From: Saprospiraceae bacterium
GTDB lineage: Bacteria > Bacteroidota > Bacteroidia > Chitinophagales > Saprospiraceae
NCBI GenBank assembly: GCA_020630045.1
Contig: JAHDCE010000340.1
Location: forward strand, 1-5,340
Direction: 5' to 3'
Length of the DNA: 5,340 nucleotides
Within the stretch, counting starts at the first letter, position 1. Each line of letters starts with the position of its first letter. Both the position numbers and the translations under genes were made by a program. Below the pieces are notes generated by a model. It was not told where the DNA came from. It worked only from the letters and a program-made list of their open reading frames with translations, and searched no databases. This document shows, piece after piece, positions 1 through 5,340 of the stretch.

Positions 1-226
1 TTGATAAAATTTGATGTTTATTATTTATCTGTACTTTCATTCCTGTATACTCACATATTTTGATGAATTTCTTAAATTCAAAAATTACAAATTCCCTAAT
101 AATTCACGAGACTATAAATAATCTAATCTGTGCGGTTAAACACATTATTAGCATTTCATCTTTATAAGTATACTGGTTGATGCAATACCCGACCGAATGG
201 GGGGCACAGACGCATATATTCTATTC
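1..226. other. AT-rich intergenic stretch at the left edge
   Basis: I see no convincing gene here. The first 60 bases have 13 G or C (22%), far below the lipA side. One minus-strand frame is open from 103 to the left edge and has an ATG at 38-40 preceded by GGA. It would give a protein starting M-K-V-Q-I-N-N-K and running out of the window. Only 13 codons are visible, so it could be the start of another gene or chance. Downstream of the rpn stop (minus-strand reading from 226) there is no clear stem followed by a T-tract, so no terminator is called. Confidence 0.5.
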
Positions 227-1063
227 CTAACAGTTTTCTATTTTTAATTTTTCTATGTCTTGCTTGGACAAACCCGTGTACTTAGAAATAGTTTCAATTG
301 GCAATCCATCCTTTATCATATTTAACGCAACTTCTTTTATTCCTTCTTGTTTTGAAGTATCTACCACATTTTTTAAATCCCTATAATATTTCAAGCTGTC
401 CTCGTAGTTCTCTCTTTCTTCGGCTGTGAAGTTTGCTATTTCAGCTAATCTGAAAAATTTATCAAAGATTCTTTCTTGTAATTTTCTGGGGCGATTCTGT
501 AAATACGGTAAATGCTTGAAGACATAAAGCCATTTATCATAGTTCGATTCTAACTGTTCTTCCGTCTTGTCGAATTTCGGCATTTCCAAGTATATAAATG
601 TAAGCTTATCGTAAAAAACTTCTCCCCGTTCGTCTTTGAGTTTTACTACCGTTTTTACATTTTCGCTGCTTTGCCCGTCTTGAAACTCGAAATCTAAAAT
701 GCCAACAGTGTAAATGTGAGCTAATTTAAAATCCCAATCGCCCCGTTTTGCCTGTTCTTGGATGGGAAAAGTGGAATAATAAACGCTTCTGTCCTTAAAG
801 AAATTCTGCTTGGCTTTCTGGACTTCAACTATGAATTTACTTCCGTCTTTTCCAGTACAGTATAAGTCGAAAATGGCTTTTCTATCTAGTGGGCTTCCTC
901 CTAGATGCTCACTTTTAGTATAGGTCAAATCCTCAATTTTGTGGTTCTCAGGCAGGAGTGTGTTCAGGAAGTCAATCAGGAACTCCTTATTCGGCTCGCT
1001 ACCGAACAACTTCTTGAAACCGAAATCCGTGAATGGATTAACATATTTATCTTGGAGGTTCAT
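227..1063 (-). CDS. Rpn family recombination-promoting nuclease / PD-(D/E)XK nuclease family transposase-like protein
   Basis: A 278-residue protein of the Rpn / PDDEXK_2 type, often annotated as 'putative transposase'. Characterised E. coli Rpn proteins are DNA endonucleases that promote RecA-independent recombination; that activity is family knowledge, not visible here. The N-terminus carries the family opening N-P-F-T-D-F-G-F-K-K-L-F-G (residues 9-21). The nuclease core follows, with D66 in F-D-L-Y-C and E80-x-Q82 in F-I-V-E-V-Q, so the catalytic D...E-x-Q set looks intact. The C-terminus ends in the family's helical tail: a G-I-K-E-V-A-L-N-M-I-K helix (about 241-251), then a D-G-L-P-I-E-T-I-S / T-G-L-S-K-Q-D-I-E-K-L helix-turn-helix-like segment (252-273). 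The length is usual for the family. The ATG at 1063 is chosen because it sits directly before the conserved N-terminus and behind a promoter match; a weak AAAGG lies at 1072-1076. The gene is AT-rich (19 of 60 bases GC at 301-360), unlike lipA, which suggests horizontal acquisition. No terminal inverted repeats of an insertion sequence are apparent. Confidence 0.88.
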   Translation of the reverse strand: MNLQDKYVNPFTDFGFKKLFGSEPNKEFLIDFLNTLLPENHKIEDLTYTKSEHLGGSPLDRKAIFDLYCTGKDGSKFIVEVQKAKQNFFKDRSVYYSTFPIQEQAKRGDWDFKLAHIYTVGILDFEFQDGQSSENVKTVVKLKDERGEVFYDKLTFIYLEMPKFDKTEEQLESNYDKWLYVFKHLPYLQNRPRKLQERIFDKFFRLAEIANFTAEERENYEDSLKYYRDLKNVVDTSKQEGIKEVALNMIKDGLPIETISKYTGLSKQDIEKLKIENC

Positions 1064-1079
1064 AGTTCATACCTTTATA

Positions 1080-1110
1080 CAAAGATAACCATTTGCAAAG
1101 TGGAATTCAA
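1080..1110 (-). promoter_or_regulatory. Probable Bacteroidota-type promoter of the rpn gene
   Basis: On the minus strand TATCTTTG (1080-1087) matches the -7 consensus TAnnTTTG perfectly. A TTG (1108-1110) lies 20 bases upstream, the usual distance for the -33 element. Transcription would begin near 1073-1076, leaving a leader of only about 10-13 bases before the ATG. The gene may therefore be transcribed on its own even though it lies downstream of, and in the same direction as, the M19-like gene. The boxes are seen; promoter activity is inferred. Confidence 0.5.
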
Positions 1111-1120
1111 TTCTGAACGA

Positions 1121-1136
1121 TCTCATACCAGTGAGA
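1121..1136. repeat. Short perfect inverted repeat upstream of the rpn promoter
   Basis: TCTCA (1121-1125) and TGAGA (1132-1136) form perfect five-base arms around a six-base spacer. The element lies 11 bases upstream of the putative -33 box of the rpn gene, where a regulator could bind. No T-tract follows on either strand, so it does not look like an intrinsic terminator for the M19-like gene. Five-base arms can occur by chance. Confidence 0.25.
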
Positions 1137-1193
1137 AGACCTTCCATTTTCGTATTGTTGAGAACAAACAAACTTATTACAAACCATAATTAA

Positions 1194-2762
1194 TCAAAAC
1201 CCCTTCTCCGGAAAATGCCGAATATAAAATTCAATCGCATTCGAAGACATCATTTTGTTGGTGATTTCCTTAGCGGAATAACCGAACATCAATGCTTTAA
1301 TATCTTCCTTGGTGAACAAATTATAAATATCGTCCGGGTTATCAAAAAACGATTCTAAGTCCCTAGCCAAATCCGGGAATTTTTCTGCTGTGTCATAATG
1401 CTCGAAAGCGTTGATCATACCATCGAAATCCGAACCGATGCACATCCGTTCCCAAGCGGATTTATCGCCGATGGTTTTTACGATATACAACATATTCATG
1501 GCGACGATTTTGATGTAGACCTTTTTCCGATCCAAGGAATAAGATTCGTACTGCTCGAAGTCCTTGGCAGGGATGCCGCCACAAAGGCGATACCTGTCCA
1601 ACATCACACCGATCATTCCATTGGATTTATGCACCTCCATAATGTCCTCGTCGCTCAAGTTGATGGTCCAATTATTGAATAAAGATTGTTTGTATTTATC
1701 GGGCATATCCTTTTTCAAATATTTCGGATGGGTTTCGGACATACCGGCTACCGCCGCATGACTAAAAATAACCGGAACCGTATCTTTTTGTTCCCGCAAC
1801 ATTTCCAGATAATCATAATACCAATTCCGGGATTTCCAGCTCATGTGTTTGACATCAGGAATAATCCTGCGACCTCTTTCCTTGTCCACCATCGTCCGGA
1901 CAACATCCTTTCCGAGTTCCGAAATCGGTTCGTCCACACCTTTACCCGCATTGAACACCCACCGCTGTGAAGGGCTGAACGGGTTGGCATGGCCGCCCAA
2001 TCCGTTATAATAAAAATGATTTAGCGTCAGCGAAAAAATAGGGTAGGGCAAATACTCGTCTTTCCAATTGTACAAAGGCAAGGCGCCCTTTAATCTCAGC
2101 ACGTTTTTAATGACGATTTCCTGATAATCTTTTCGTTTTGAAATGTCTTTTTTCGACAAAGACCGACCCAATACATGCCCGCCTTCGATATTCATCACTA
2201 GGGCAAGTTTAGAATCATCCTTGAGCAATTCTTGGAAGTGTTCCCGGCTCCTGACCAGTTCATAAGAATATGTTTTACCGTCAATCATTTGAGGCCTCCC
2301 TTGACCGTATTCAACGAACTCGATATTGCGTTGCAACAAGGGGAAATAATATATGTCATGCTTATTCAAAAAATCCAAAGAAGTAACGGAGACACCCGAA
2401 ATACAAGATATGGTACCTTCACCCCTTTTTTGTTCATTCAACAAGCGCAATTTAAACATCGGCGCTTCGACGGGAACTAGGGAAAGTCCCAACACTTTTA
2501 CATTGCCCTTCGCCGCCGCTTCCAAATTGATTTGAGAATATTTGGGCACTCCGTCCGACCGGTTCACCATCCATTTGGCACTGGTTTTTTCCGGGCATTC
2601 ATGTTCGATTTTTTCCCACAAATCATATTGATGGACGAATCTGGAATGAAAGGGTTTTAAACAAATATGGGCGTGAATGTCTGCATAGGTGTTTTGTCCC
2701 GTTATTTCCGTAAGGATAAACAAGCAGGACAACGCGACCGCTAGGGCGAGTTTGTTTCTCAT
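1194..2762 (-). CDS. Exported M19 (membrane dipeptidase)-like metallohydrolase with altered active site
   Basis: A 522-residue protein related to peptidase family M19 (renal/membrane dipeptidase fold, amidohydrolase-like barrel). Motifs in order, compared with human renal dipeptidase from memory: D28-I-H30-A-H32, where M19 has D-x-H-x-D; N-I-E193-G-G-H, the bridging Glu; L-T-L-N-H249, the substrate-contacting His; P-D-V-K-H306 and V-I-F-S-H335, the two further zinc His; G-S-D445-F-D-G, the catalytic Asp. The C-terminal part (F-P-D-L... to K-E-D-I-K-A-L) also follows the M19 pattern. Two positions differ: the second metal ligand is His not Asp, and the substrate-binding Arg expected before N-x-P-D-D appears to be Ile367. 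It is also longer than typical M19 enzymes (about 350-400), with insertions near 34-80 and 250-300. I chose the ATG at 2762 because it gives a clean signal peptide (M-R-N-K, then a hydrophobic run 5-17, ending near T-G-Q). A GTG at 2822 would add 20 residues ahead of that signal. No lipobox is seen. The substrate is unknown; a dipeptide or other amide is possible. Confidence 0.82.
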   Translation of the reverse strand: MRNKLALAVALSCLFILTEITGQNTYADIHAHICLKPFHSRFVHQYDLWEKIEHECPEKTSAKWMVNRSDGVPKYSQINLEAAAKGNVKVLGLSLVPVEAPMFKLRLLNEQKRGEGTISCISGVSVTSLDFLNKHDIYYFPLLQRNIEFVEYGQGRPQMIDGKTYSYELVRSREHFQELLKDDSKLALVMNIEGGHVLGRSLSKKDISKRKDYQEIVIKNVLRLKGALPLYNWKDEYLPYPIFSLTLNHFYYNGLGGHANPFSPSQRWVFNAGKGVDEPISELGKDVVRTMVDKERGRRIIPDVKHMSWKSRNWYYDYLEMLREQKDTVPVIFSHAAVAGMSETHPKYLKKDMPDKYKQSLFNNWTINLSDEDIMEVHKSNGMIGVMLDRYRLCGGIPAKDFEQYESYSLDRKKVYIKIVAMNMLYIVKTIGDKSAWERMCIGSDFDGMINAFEHYDTAEKFPDLARDLESFFDNPDDIYNLFTKEDIKALMFGYSAKEITNKMMSSNAIEFYIRHFPEKGF

Positions 2763-2853
2763 GAAAGCTGTGATAGGTAAGAAAAAGTAATCTTTATTCT
2801 TGAGATTAAACGAATTAGCCACATCATTTGTGGCTGAAATAAAGACCGTTTTA

Positions 2854-2861
2854 CAAAATTA
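2854..2861 (-). promoter_or_regulatory. Possible -7 promoter box of the M19-like gene
   Basis: TAATTTTG on the minus strand is a perfect match to TAnnTTTG and overlaps the stop codon of the OsmC gene. Transcription would start near 2847, giving a leader of about 85 bases to the ATG at 2762, or about 25 to the GTG at 2822. No good -33 TTG lies at the right distance (a TTTG is 24 bases upstream), so this is a half-match. The gene could equally be read through from the OsmC gene. Confidence 0.3.
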
Positions 2862-3263
2862 CCAATGAAAAATCACTTCTTCCTCCAAATCCGGGTGTAA
2901 ACTACGTCCTACCGGACATCCATGAGCGGCTTTTTCAAGCAACATCTTTTCCTTATCGGAAAATGGACGGTCTTTTGGCATAAAAATTTCAACTTTGATA
3001 GCGGCGATTCTCCTAGGAGCGGATGCCATGACTTTGGTGACTTCGGCACGAGCGCCGGTCATGTCTAGCCCCTTGTCCCTGGCTTTGATTCCCATAATGG
3101 TCAATATACATCCGCCCAATGCGGTGGCGACCATATCCGTAGGAGAAAACGATTCTCCTTTTCCTTGGTTGTCAATAGGGGCGTCGGTCAGCAAAGAATT
3201 GCCGGATTTGACATGAGTGGCATGAGTCCTGAGATCTCCTTGGTAAACAATTTCGGTTGTCAT
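2859..3263 (-). CDS. OsmC family protein (probable thiol-dependent peroxidase, YhfA-like)
   Basis: A 134-residue protein with the full OsmC/Ohr architecture. The first conserved Cys, C52, sits in S-P-T-D-M-V-A-T-A-L-G-G-C at the start of the long central helix. The second, C116, sits in H-G-C-P-V-G-R-S-L-H-P-D. In the family these two cysteines form the redox centre of a cytoplasmic dimer that reduces organic hydroperoxides with lipoyl or thiol donors. E37 in G-K-G-E-S-F-S-P is the usual conserved acidic position before the helix. The H-G-C-P-V-G-R form resembles the general OsmC/YhfA branch more than true Ohr, so the physiological substrate is uncertain. There is no signal peptide and the length is normal. 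The ATG at 3263 begins the expected N-terminal strand. It is the first of three same-direction genes; the next starts 36 or 96 bases downstream. Lipoylated proteins serve as reductants for Ohr in some bacteria, which makes nearby lipA suggestive, but the two genes are divergent and this link is only a speculation. Confidence 0.88.
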   Translation of the reverse strand: MTTEIVYQGDLRTHATHVKSGNSLLTDAPIDNQGKGESFSPTDMVATALGGCILTIMGIKARDKGLDMTGARAEVTKVMASAPRRIAAIKVEIFMPKDRPFSDKEKMLLEKAAHGCPVGRSLHPDLEEEVIFHW

Positions 3264-3362
3264 GAATTATTATTTAGGAAAAAATGGTAATGAAAGGGAC
3301 ATTCAAATCGTTCTTTTTATGAGAGCGTCCGAAACTTCATCTCCCGGTTAGTGATTCTCCCT

Positions 3363-3454
3363 CAAATATATTAAATTGTGTAAGGGTAAGCCCTGTGTAT
3401 TGCAACTTCCTTCAAATATAGCCTACATAGCGCCACCGGATAAATTCAAATATA
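3363..3454 (-). promoter_or_regulatory. Three repeated TATATTTG (-7-like) boxes in the divergent intergenic region
   Basis: The nine-mer TCAAATATA occurs at 3362-3370, 3412-3420 and 3446-3454, with start-to-start spacings of 50 and 34 bases. On the minus strand each contains TATATTTG, a perfect TAnnTTTG -7 box pointing at the OsmC gene; the nearest copy would give a leader of about 95 bases. None has a TTG at the ideal 19-21 bases upstream. The third copy overlaps the ATG of the barrel gene. On the plus strand the 3264-3453 gap contains no TTTG, so no matching promoter for the barrel gene is seen. The repeats could be promoters, operator sites for one regulator, or AT-rich coincidence. Confidence 0.35.
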
Positions 3455-4236
3455 TGAATTGCAATAAAACATACCTGTTATTTTTTGCCTTCTTGCTCTT
3501 GTCCATCATGCCGGCAAAAGCACAATTAGATGGCACTTTCGATAATGAAGAATTGCATGGTCTGGTCTATGACGACGAGTTCTCTTTGGACTTCAGGTTG
3601 CATACTTCCGGCTATCTCGCTTTAGCGATGAACCGTGCCAAAATCAAAACCTATTATCGTTCCACTTATTATCAACTTGAAGTCGGGACGCTCAAGCATT
3701 TTCGTGAATCCCGCAATTCCGGAATCAATATCCAAGGAAGTACGGGTCGGGATTATATTTTCGGCAAGCGAAATTCGCTTTGGCTCGTTCGCGGAGGATG
3801 GGGAGAGAAAAGATATTTTTCCCAAAAAGCGGACAAAAGGGGAGTGGCCATCGGTATGTCATACTTAGGCGGAGCTTCCCTAGGCATTTTAAAACCTTAT
3901 TATCTCAATTTAAGGGTGAGTGACGGAGATGGCAATTTTGAAATAGTCAGTTCCGGTTATTCCGAAGAAATCCATGATGAATTTTTGACCGTCACCAACA
4001 TTTTGGGCGCCTCGGGGTTTAAATATGGGTGGAGTGAAATCAGTGTCATGCCCGGACTTCATGGCAAAATTGCCGTGCATTTGGACTGGGGAGCATATGA
4101 TGAATTGGTGAAAGCTTTGGAATTCGGTTTTATGATAGACGCTTATTACAAACGGGTTCCTTTGATGATTACTGAAGATAATTCACCGGTTTTTATCAAT
4201 GTCTTCTTAGCTTTGCAGTTCGGAAAGAGGTGGTAA
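3454..4236 (+). CDS. Exported, probable outer-membrane beta-barrel protein of unknown function next to lipA
   Basis: A 260-residue protein. It begins with a clear Sec signal peptide: N-C-N-K-T, a hydrophobic run (residues 7-19), then P-A-K-A|Q with predicted cleavage before Q24. The mature part has no further hydrophobic helices. It shows the alternating polar/aromatic pattern of transmembrane strands, with many Tyr, Trp and Gly (L-W-L-V-R-G-G-W-G at 109-117; G-V-A-I-G-M-S-Y-L-G-G-A-S-L-G at 130-144; then L-K-P-Y-Y-L). It ends in F-L-A-L-Q-F-G-K-R-W, an aromatic-terminated last strand as in barrels inserted by BAM. I recall similar unnamed proteins, with a 'GG-x-S-L-G-x-x-K-P-x-Y' segment, beside lipA in other Bacteroidota, but cannot verify that here. 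The ATG at 3454 is chosen because it starts the signal peptide; the frame stays open upstream to a TTG at 3376, which would put 26 non-signal residues in front. It probably shares a transcript with lipA. The function is unknown. Confidence 0.78.
   Translation: MNCNKTYLLFFAFLLLSIMPAKAQLDGTFDNEELHGLVYDDEFSLDFRLHTSGYLALAMNRAKIKTYYRSTYYQLEVGTLKHFRESRNSGINIQGSTGRDYIFGKRNSLWLVRGGWGEKRYFSQKADKRGVAIGMSYLGGASLGILKPYYLNLRVSDGDGNFEIVSSGYSEEIHDEFLTVTNILGASGFKYGWSEISVMPGLHGKIAVHLDWGAYDELVKALEFGFMIDAYYKRVPLMITEDNSPVFINVFLALQFGKRW
4208..4215 (+). promoter_or_regulatory. Possible -7 box for lipA inside the end of the barrel gene
   Basis: TAGCTTTG matches TAnnTTTG perfectly and would start transcription near 4222, ahead of both lipA start candidates. 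No -33 TTG is present at a suitable distance (the sequence near 4185 is CACCGGTT). A six-base-specific match inside a coding region can easily be chance. Read-through from the barrel gene is the simpler explanation for lipA expression. Confidence 0.18.
4227..4232 (+). promoter_or_regulatory. Shine-Dalgarno-like GAGGTG before the TTG alternative lipA start
   Basis: GAGGTG lies 8 bases before the TTG at 4241, ideal spacing for a ribosome binding site. It overlaps the last codons of the barrel gene. If used, lipA would start at 4241 with 28 extra residues. The same bases must encode the K-R-W end of the barrel protein, and Bacteroidota rarely depend on such sites, so it may be coincidental. Confidence 0.25.
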
Positions 4237-4324
4237 GTACTTGGACAAAAATACCCGAAAAGCATACTTCCTGATTATTTATGGCCGGGCACTTAAACGA
4301 AATGAGGATTTAAAACTAACTGAA

Positions 4325-5200
4325 GTGATAGAATTACCGATAGTCAACGACGAAAAACCCAAAAGAAAAAGAAAGCCGGATTGGTTGCGGGTCAAACTCC
4401 CCATCGGAGAAGATTTTAAGCGTGTCCGTCGCTTGGTGGATGAATACAAATTGCATACGATTTGCCAGAGCGGCAATTGCCCCAATATGGGCGAATGCTG
4501 GGGAGCGGGTACCGCCACCTTTATGATATTGGGCAACGTATGTACAAGATCCTGCTCGTTCTGTGCCGTGAAAACCGGTCGGCCGCCGGAATATGATGAA
4601 GATGAACCTCGTAGGGTAGCGGAAGCCATCCGATTGATGGAGGTCAAACATGCCGTCATCACTTCCGTGAATCGGGATGAATTGAAAGACCGGGGAGCTG
4701 AAATCTGGTACCAAACGGTTCGCCAAGTCAAGGAGCAATCTCCTAGTACGACCATCGAAACATTGATTCCTGACACTAGGGGCAATTGGACGGCATTGGA
4801 GCGGATGATTTCCGCCGGTCAAGAGGTCGTTTCCCACAATATGGAAACCGTCGAGGAGCTTTACCGCAAGGTGAGGCCACAGGCCAAATACAAGCGGAGC
4901 TTGGAGCAAATCAAACGCATCAAGGATTATGGAAAAAGAACCAAAACCGGTTTTATGGTCGGTCTTGGCGAAACCAAAGACCAAGTAGAACGGATATTGG
5001 ACGACCTAGCGGAGCACGGTTGTGATGTCGTAACGATAGGACAATATTTGCAACCCACTAAAATGCACCTGGAGGTAGTGGAATATGTCCATCCGGACAC
5101 CTTTGCTTTATACAAGGAAATGGGACTCGCCAAAGGGTTCGATTTTGTTGAAAGCGGACCTTTGGTTCGGTCTTCTTATCATGCGGAGCGGCATTTGTAG
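4325..5200 (+). CDS. lipA: Lipoyl synthase (radical SAM, EC 2.8.1.8)
   Basis: Inserts two sulfurs into octanoyl groups on lipoyl-carrier domains, completing lipoate on 2-oxoacid dehydrogenases and the glycine cleavage H protein in the cytoplasm. Numbered from the GTG at 4325 (291 residues, normal for the family), both iron-sulfur clusters are accounted for. C47-x4-C52-x5-C58 (C-Q-S-G-N-C-P-N-M-G-E-C) is the auxiliary cluster that donates sulfur. C73-x3-C77-x2-C80 (C-T-R-S-C-S-F-C) is the radical SAM cluster. The C-terminal R282-S-S-Y-H-A motif supplies the serine ligand of the auxiliary cluster. G-A-G-T-A-T-F-M-I-L-G and the T-S-V-N-R-D-E-L segment (usually T-S-V-D-R-D) are also typical. The GTG gives the expected I-E-L-P...P-D-W-L-R-V-K-L-P start. 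A TTG at 4241 would add 28 residues unlike LipA but has a better Shine-Dalgarno-like site; no in-frame ATG exists in between. It lies downstream of the barrel gene on the same strand. lipB is not in this window. Confidence 0.95.
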   Translation: MIELPIVNDEKPKRKRKPDWLRVKLPIGEDFKRVRRLVDEYKLHTICQSGNCPNMGECWGAGTATFMILGNVCTRSCSFCAVKTGRPPEYDEDEPRRVAEAIRLMEVKHAVITSVNRDELKDRGAEIWYQTVRQVKEQSPSTTIETLIPDTRGNWTALERMISAGQEVVSHNMETVEELYRKVRPQAKYKRSLEQIKRIKDYGKRTKTGFMVGLGETKDQVERILDDLAEHGCDVVTIGQYLQPTKMHLEVVEYVHPDTFALYKEMGLAKGFDFVESGPLVRSSYHAERHL

Positions 5201-5208
5201 AAGATAAA

Positions 5209-5233
5209 CCAATATTGGCATAGTATAGTATAC
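5209..5233. repeat. Two small palindromes between convergent genes
   Basis: CCAATATTGG (5209-5218) is a perfect ten-base palindrome, and GTATAGTATAC (5223-5233) has perfect five-base arms around one base. They fill the 35-base gap between the lipA stop and the stop of the minus-strand reading frame. On the minus strand the first is followed by TTTATCTT, so it might assist termination, but the possible stem is very short. I do not call it a terminator. Confidence 0.2.
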
Positions 5234-5235
5234 CT

Positions 5236-5340
5236 CTATTTAGCTCCTTGTGATTTTAGCCATTGAGCGAACGCTTCATATTGACTTAAATTGATACTTT
5301 GATTATTTTTCATTCGTTGGATTTTTTGATTTGTTAATTG
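5236..5340 (-). CDS. C-terminal end of an unidentified gene running off the right edge (partial)
   Basis: On the minus strand a frame is open from the window edge to a TAG at 5236-5238, giving the last 34 residues of a protein. It begins Q-L-T-N-Q-K-I-Q-R and ends Y-E-A-F-A-Q-W-L-K-S-Q-G-A-K. The composition is plausible for a real soluble C-terminus: mixed charged and polar residues and an amphipathic stretch with aromatic residues near the end. An ATG at 5311-5313 would alternatively make a 25-residue peptide. The DNA is AT-rich (13 of 60 bases GC at 5281-5340), unlike lipA and closer to the rpn end of the window. I do not recognise the family. Its convergent orientation with a 35-base gap to lipA fits a real gene end, but 35 codons of AT-rich sequence could be open by chance. 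Confidence 0.4.
   Translation of the reverse strand, partial: QLTNQKIQRMKNNQSINLSQYEAFAQWLKSQGAK

Noticed and set aside
1..63. A plus-strand frame open from the left edge to TGA at 61-63 (20 codons)
   Set aside because: Too short, in 22% GC sequence, with a low-complexity hydrophobic translation. It could be a gene end but nothing supports it.
1155..1167. TTGTT-GAG-AACAA inverted repeat just after the M19-like gene, considered as a terminator
   Set aside because: The stem is five AT-rich base pairs and no T-tract follows on the minus strand, so it would be very weak.
905..1189. A plus-strand open frame of 94 codons antisense to the start of the rpn gene
   Set aside because: It overlaps the conserved N-terminus of the rpn protein and its promoter, and its translation resembles no family I recognise. 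It is best explained as a shadow of the real gene.
1398..1970. Several plus-strand frames antisense to the M19-like gene
   Set aside because: They lie inside well-conserved catalytic motifs of the minus-strand gene and show no protein-like features of their own.
3383..3394. AGGG-TAAG-CCCT hairpin in the divergent intergenic region, considered as a regulatory RNA or attenuator
   Set aside because: Only four base pairs, with no T-tract and no riboswitch-like conserved sequence around it.
3376..3453. TTG at 3376 as the start of the barrel gene
   Set aside because: It would put 26 residues without signal character before a clear signal peptide that begins at the ATG at 3454.
4334..4984. A long minus-strand open frame (216 codons) antisense to lipA
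   Set aside because: LipA is unmistakable on the opposite strand, with all its cysteine motifs. The antisense frame has no recognisable domain and reflects lipA codon choice.

Overview
The window looks like chromosomal DNA of a member of the Bacteroidota, most likely a Cytophagales-type organism. The reasons are the style of the LipA N-terminus (an I-E-L-P segment leading into K-P-D-W-L-R-V-K-L-P), several upstream boxes matching the Bacteroidota -7 promoter consensus TAnnTTTG, signal peptides of the A-x-A|Q type, and few Shine-Dalgarno sequences. The lineage call is an inference from these traits, not from a search.

Layout. Positions 1-226 are AT-rich with no convincing gene. Three genes follow on the minus strand. 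In transcription order (right to left) they are an OsmC-family thiol protein (2859-3263), an exported M19-dipeptidase-like metallohydrolase (1194-2762, possibly from 2822), and an Rpn-type PD-(D/E)XK nuclease / 'transposase-like' protein (227-1063) with its own good promoter match. A divergent intergenic region (3264-3453) carries three copies of TCAAATATA, which read on the minus strand as perfect -7 boxes. Two genes then run on the plus strand: an exported, probably outer-membrane beta-barrel protein of unknown function (3454-4236) and lipoyl synthase lipA (4325-5200, possibly from 4241). At the right edge an AT-rich reading frame on the minus strand (5236-5340) is probably the C-terminal end of a gene running out of the window.

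How the genes relate. The OsmC and M19-like genes are close enough to be co-transcribed, though the second may have its own promoter. The barrel gene and lipA are 4 or 88 bases apart, depending on the lipA start, and are likely co-transcribed. LipA is core metabolism (lipoate for 2-oxoacid dehydrogenases and glycine cleavage), and no lipB is in view. The rpn gene and both window ends are visibly more AT-rich than the lipA side (32% GC at 301-360 against 53% at 4381-4440, counted directly), which fits mobile or accessory DNA beside a conserved core.

I found no CRISPR array, tRNA, rRNA, complete insertion sequence or clearly new multi-gene system. The best leads are an M19-like enzyme with altered metal- and substrate-binding positions, an uncharacterised barrel gene next to lipA, and the triple promoter-like repeat.
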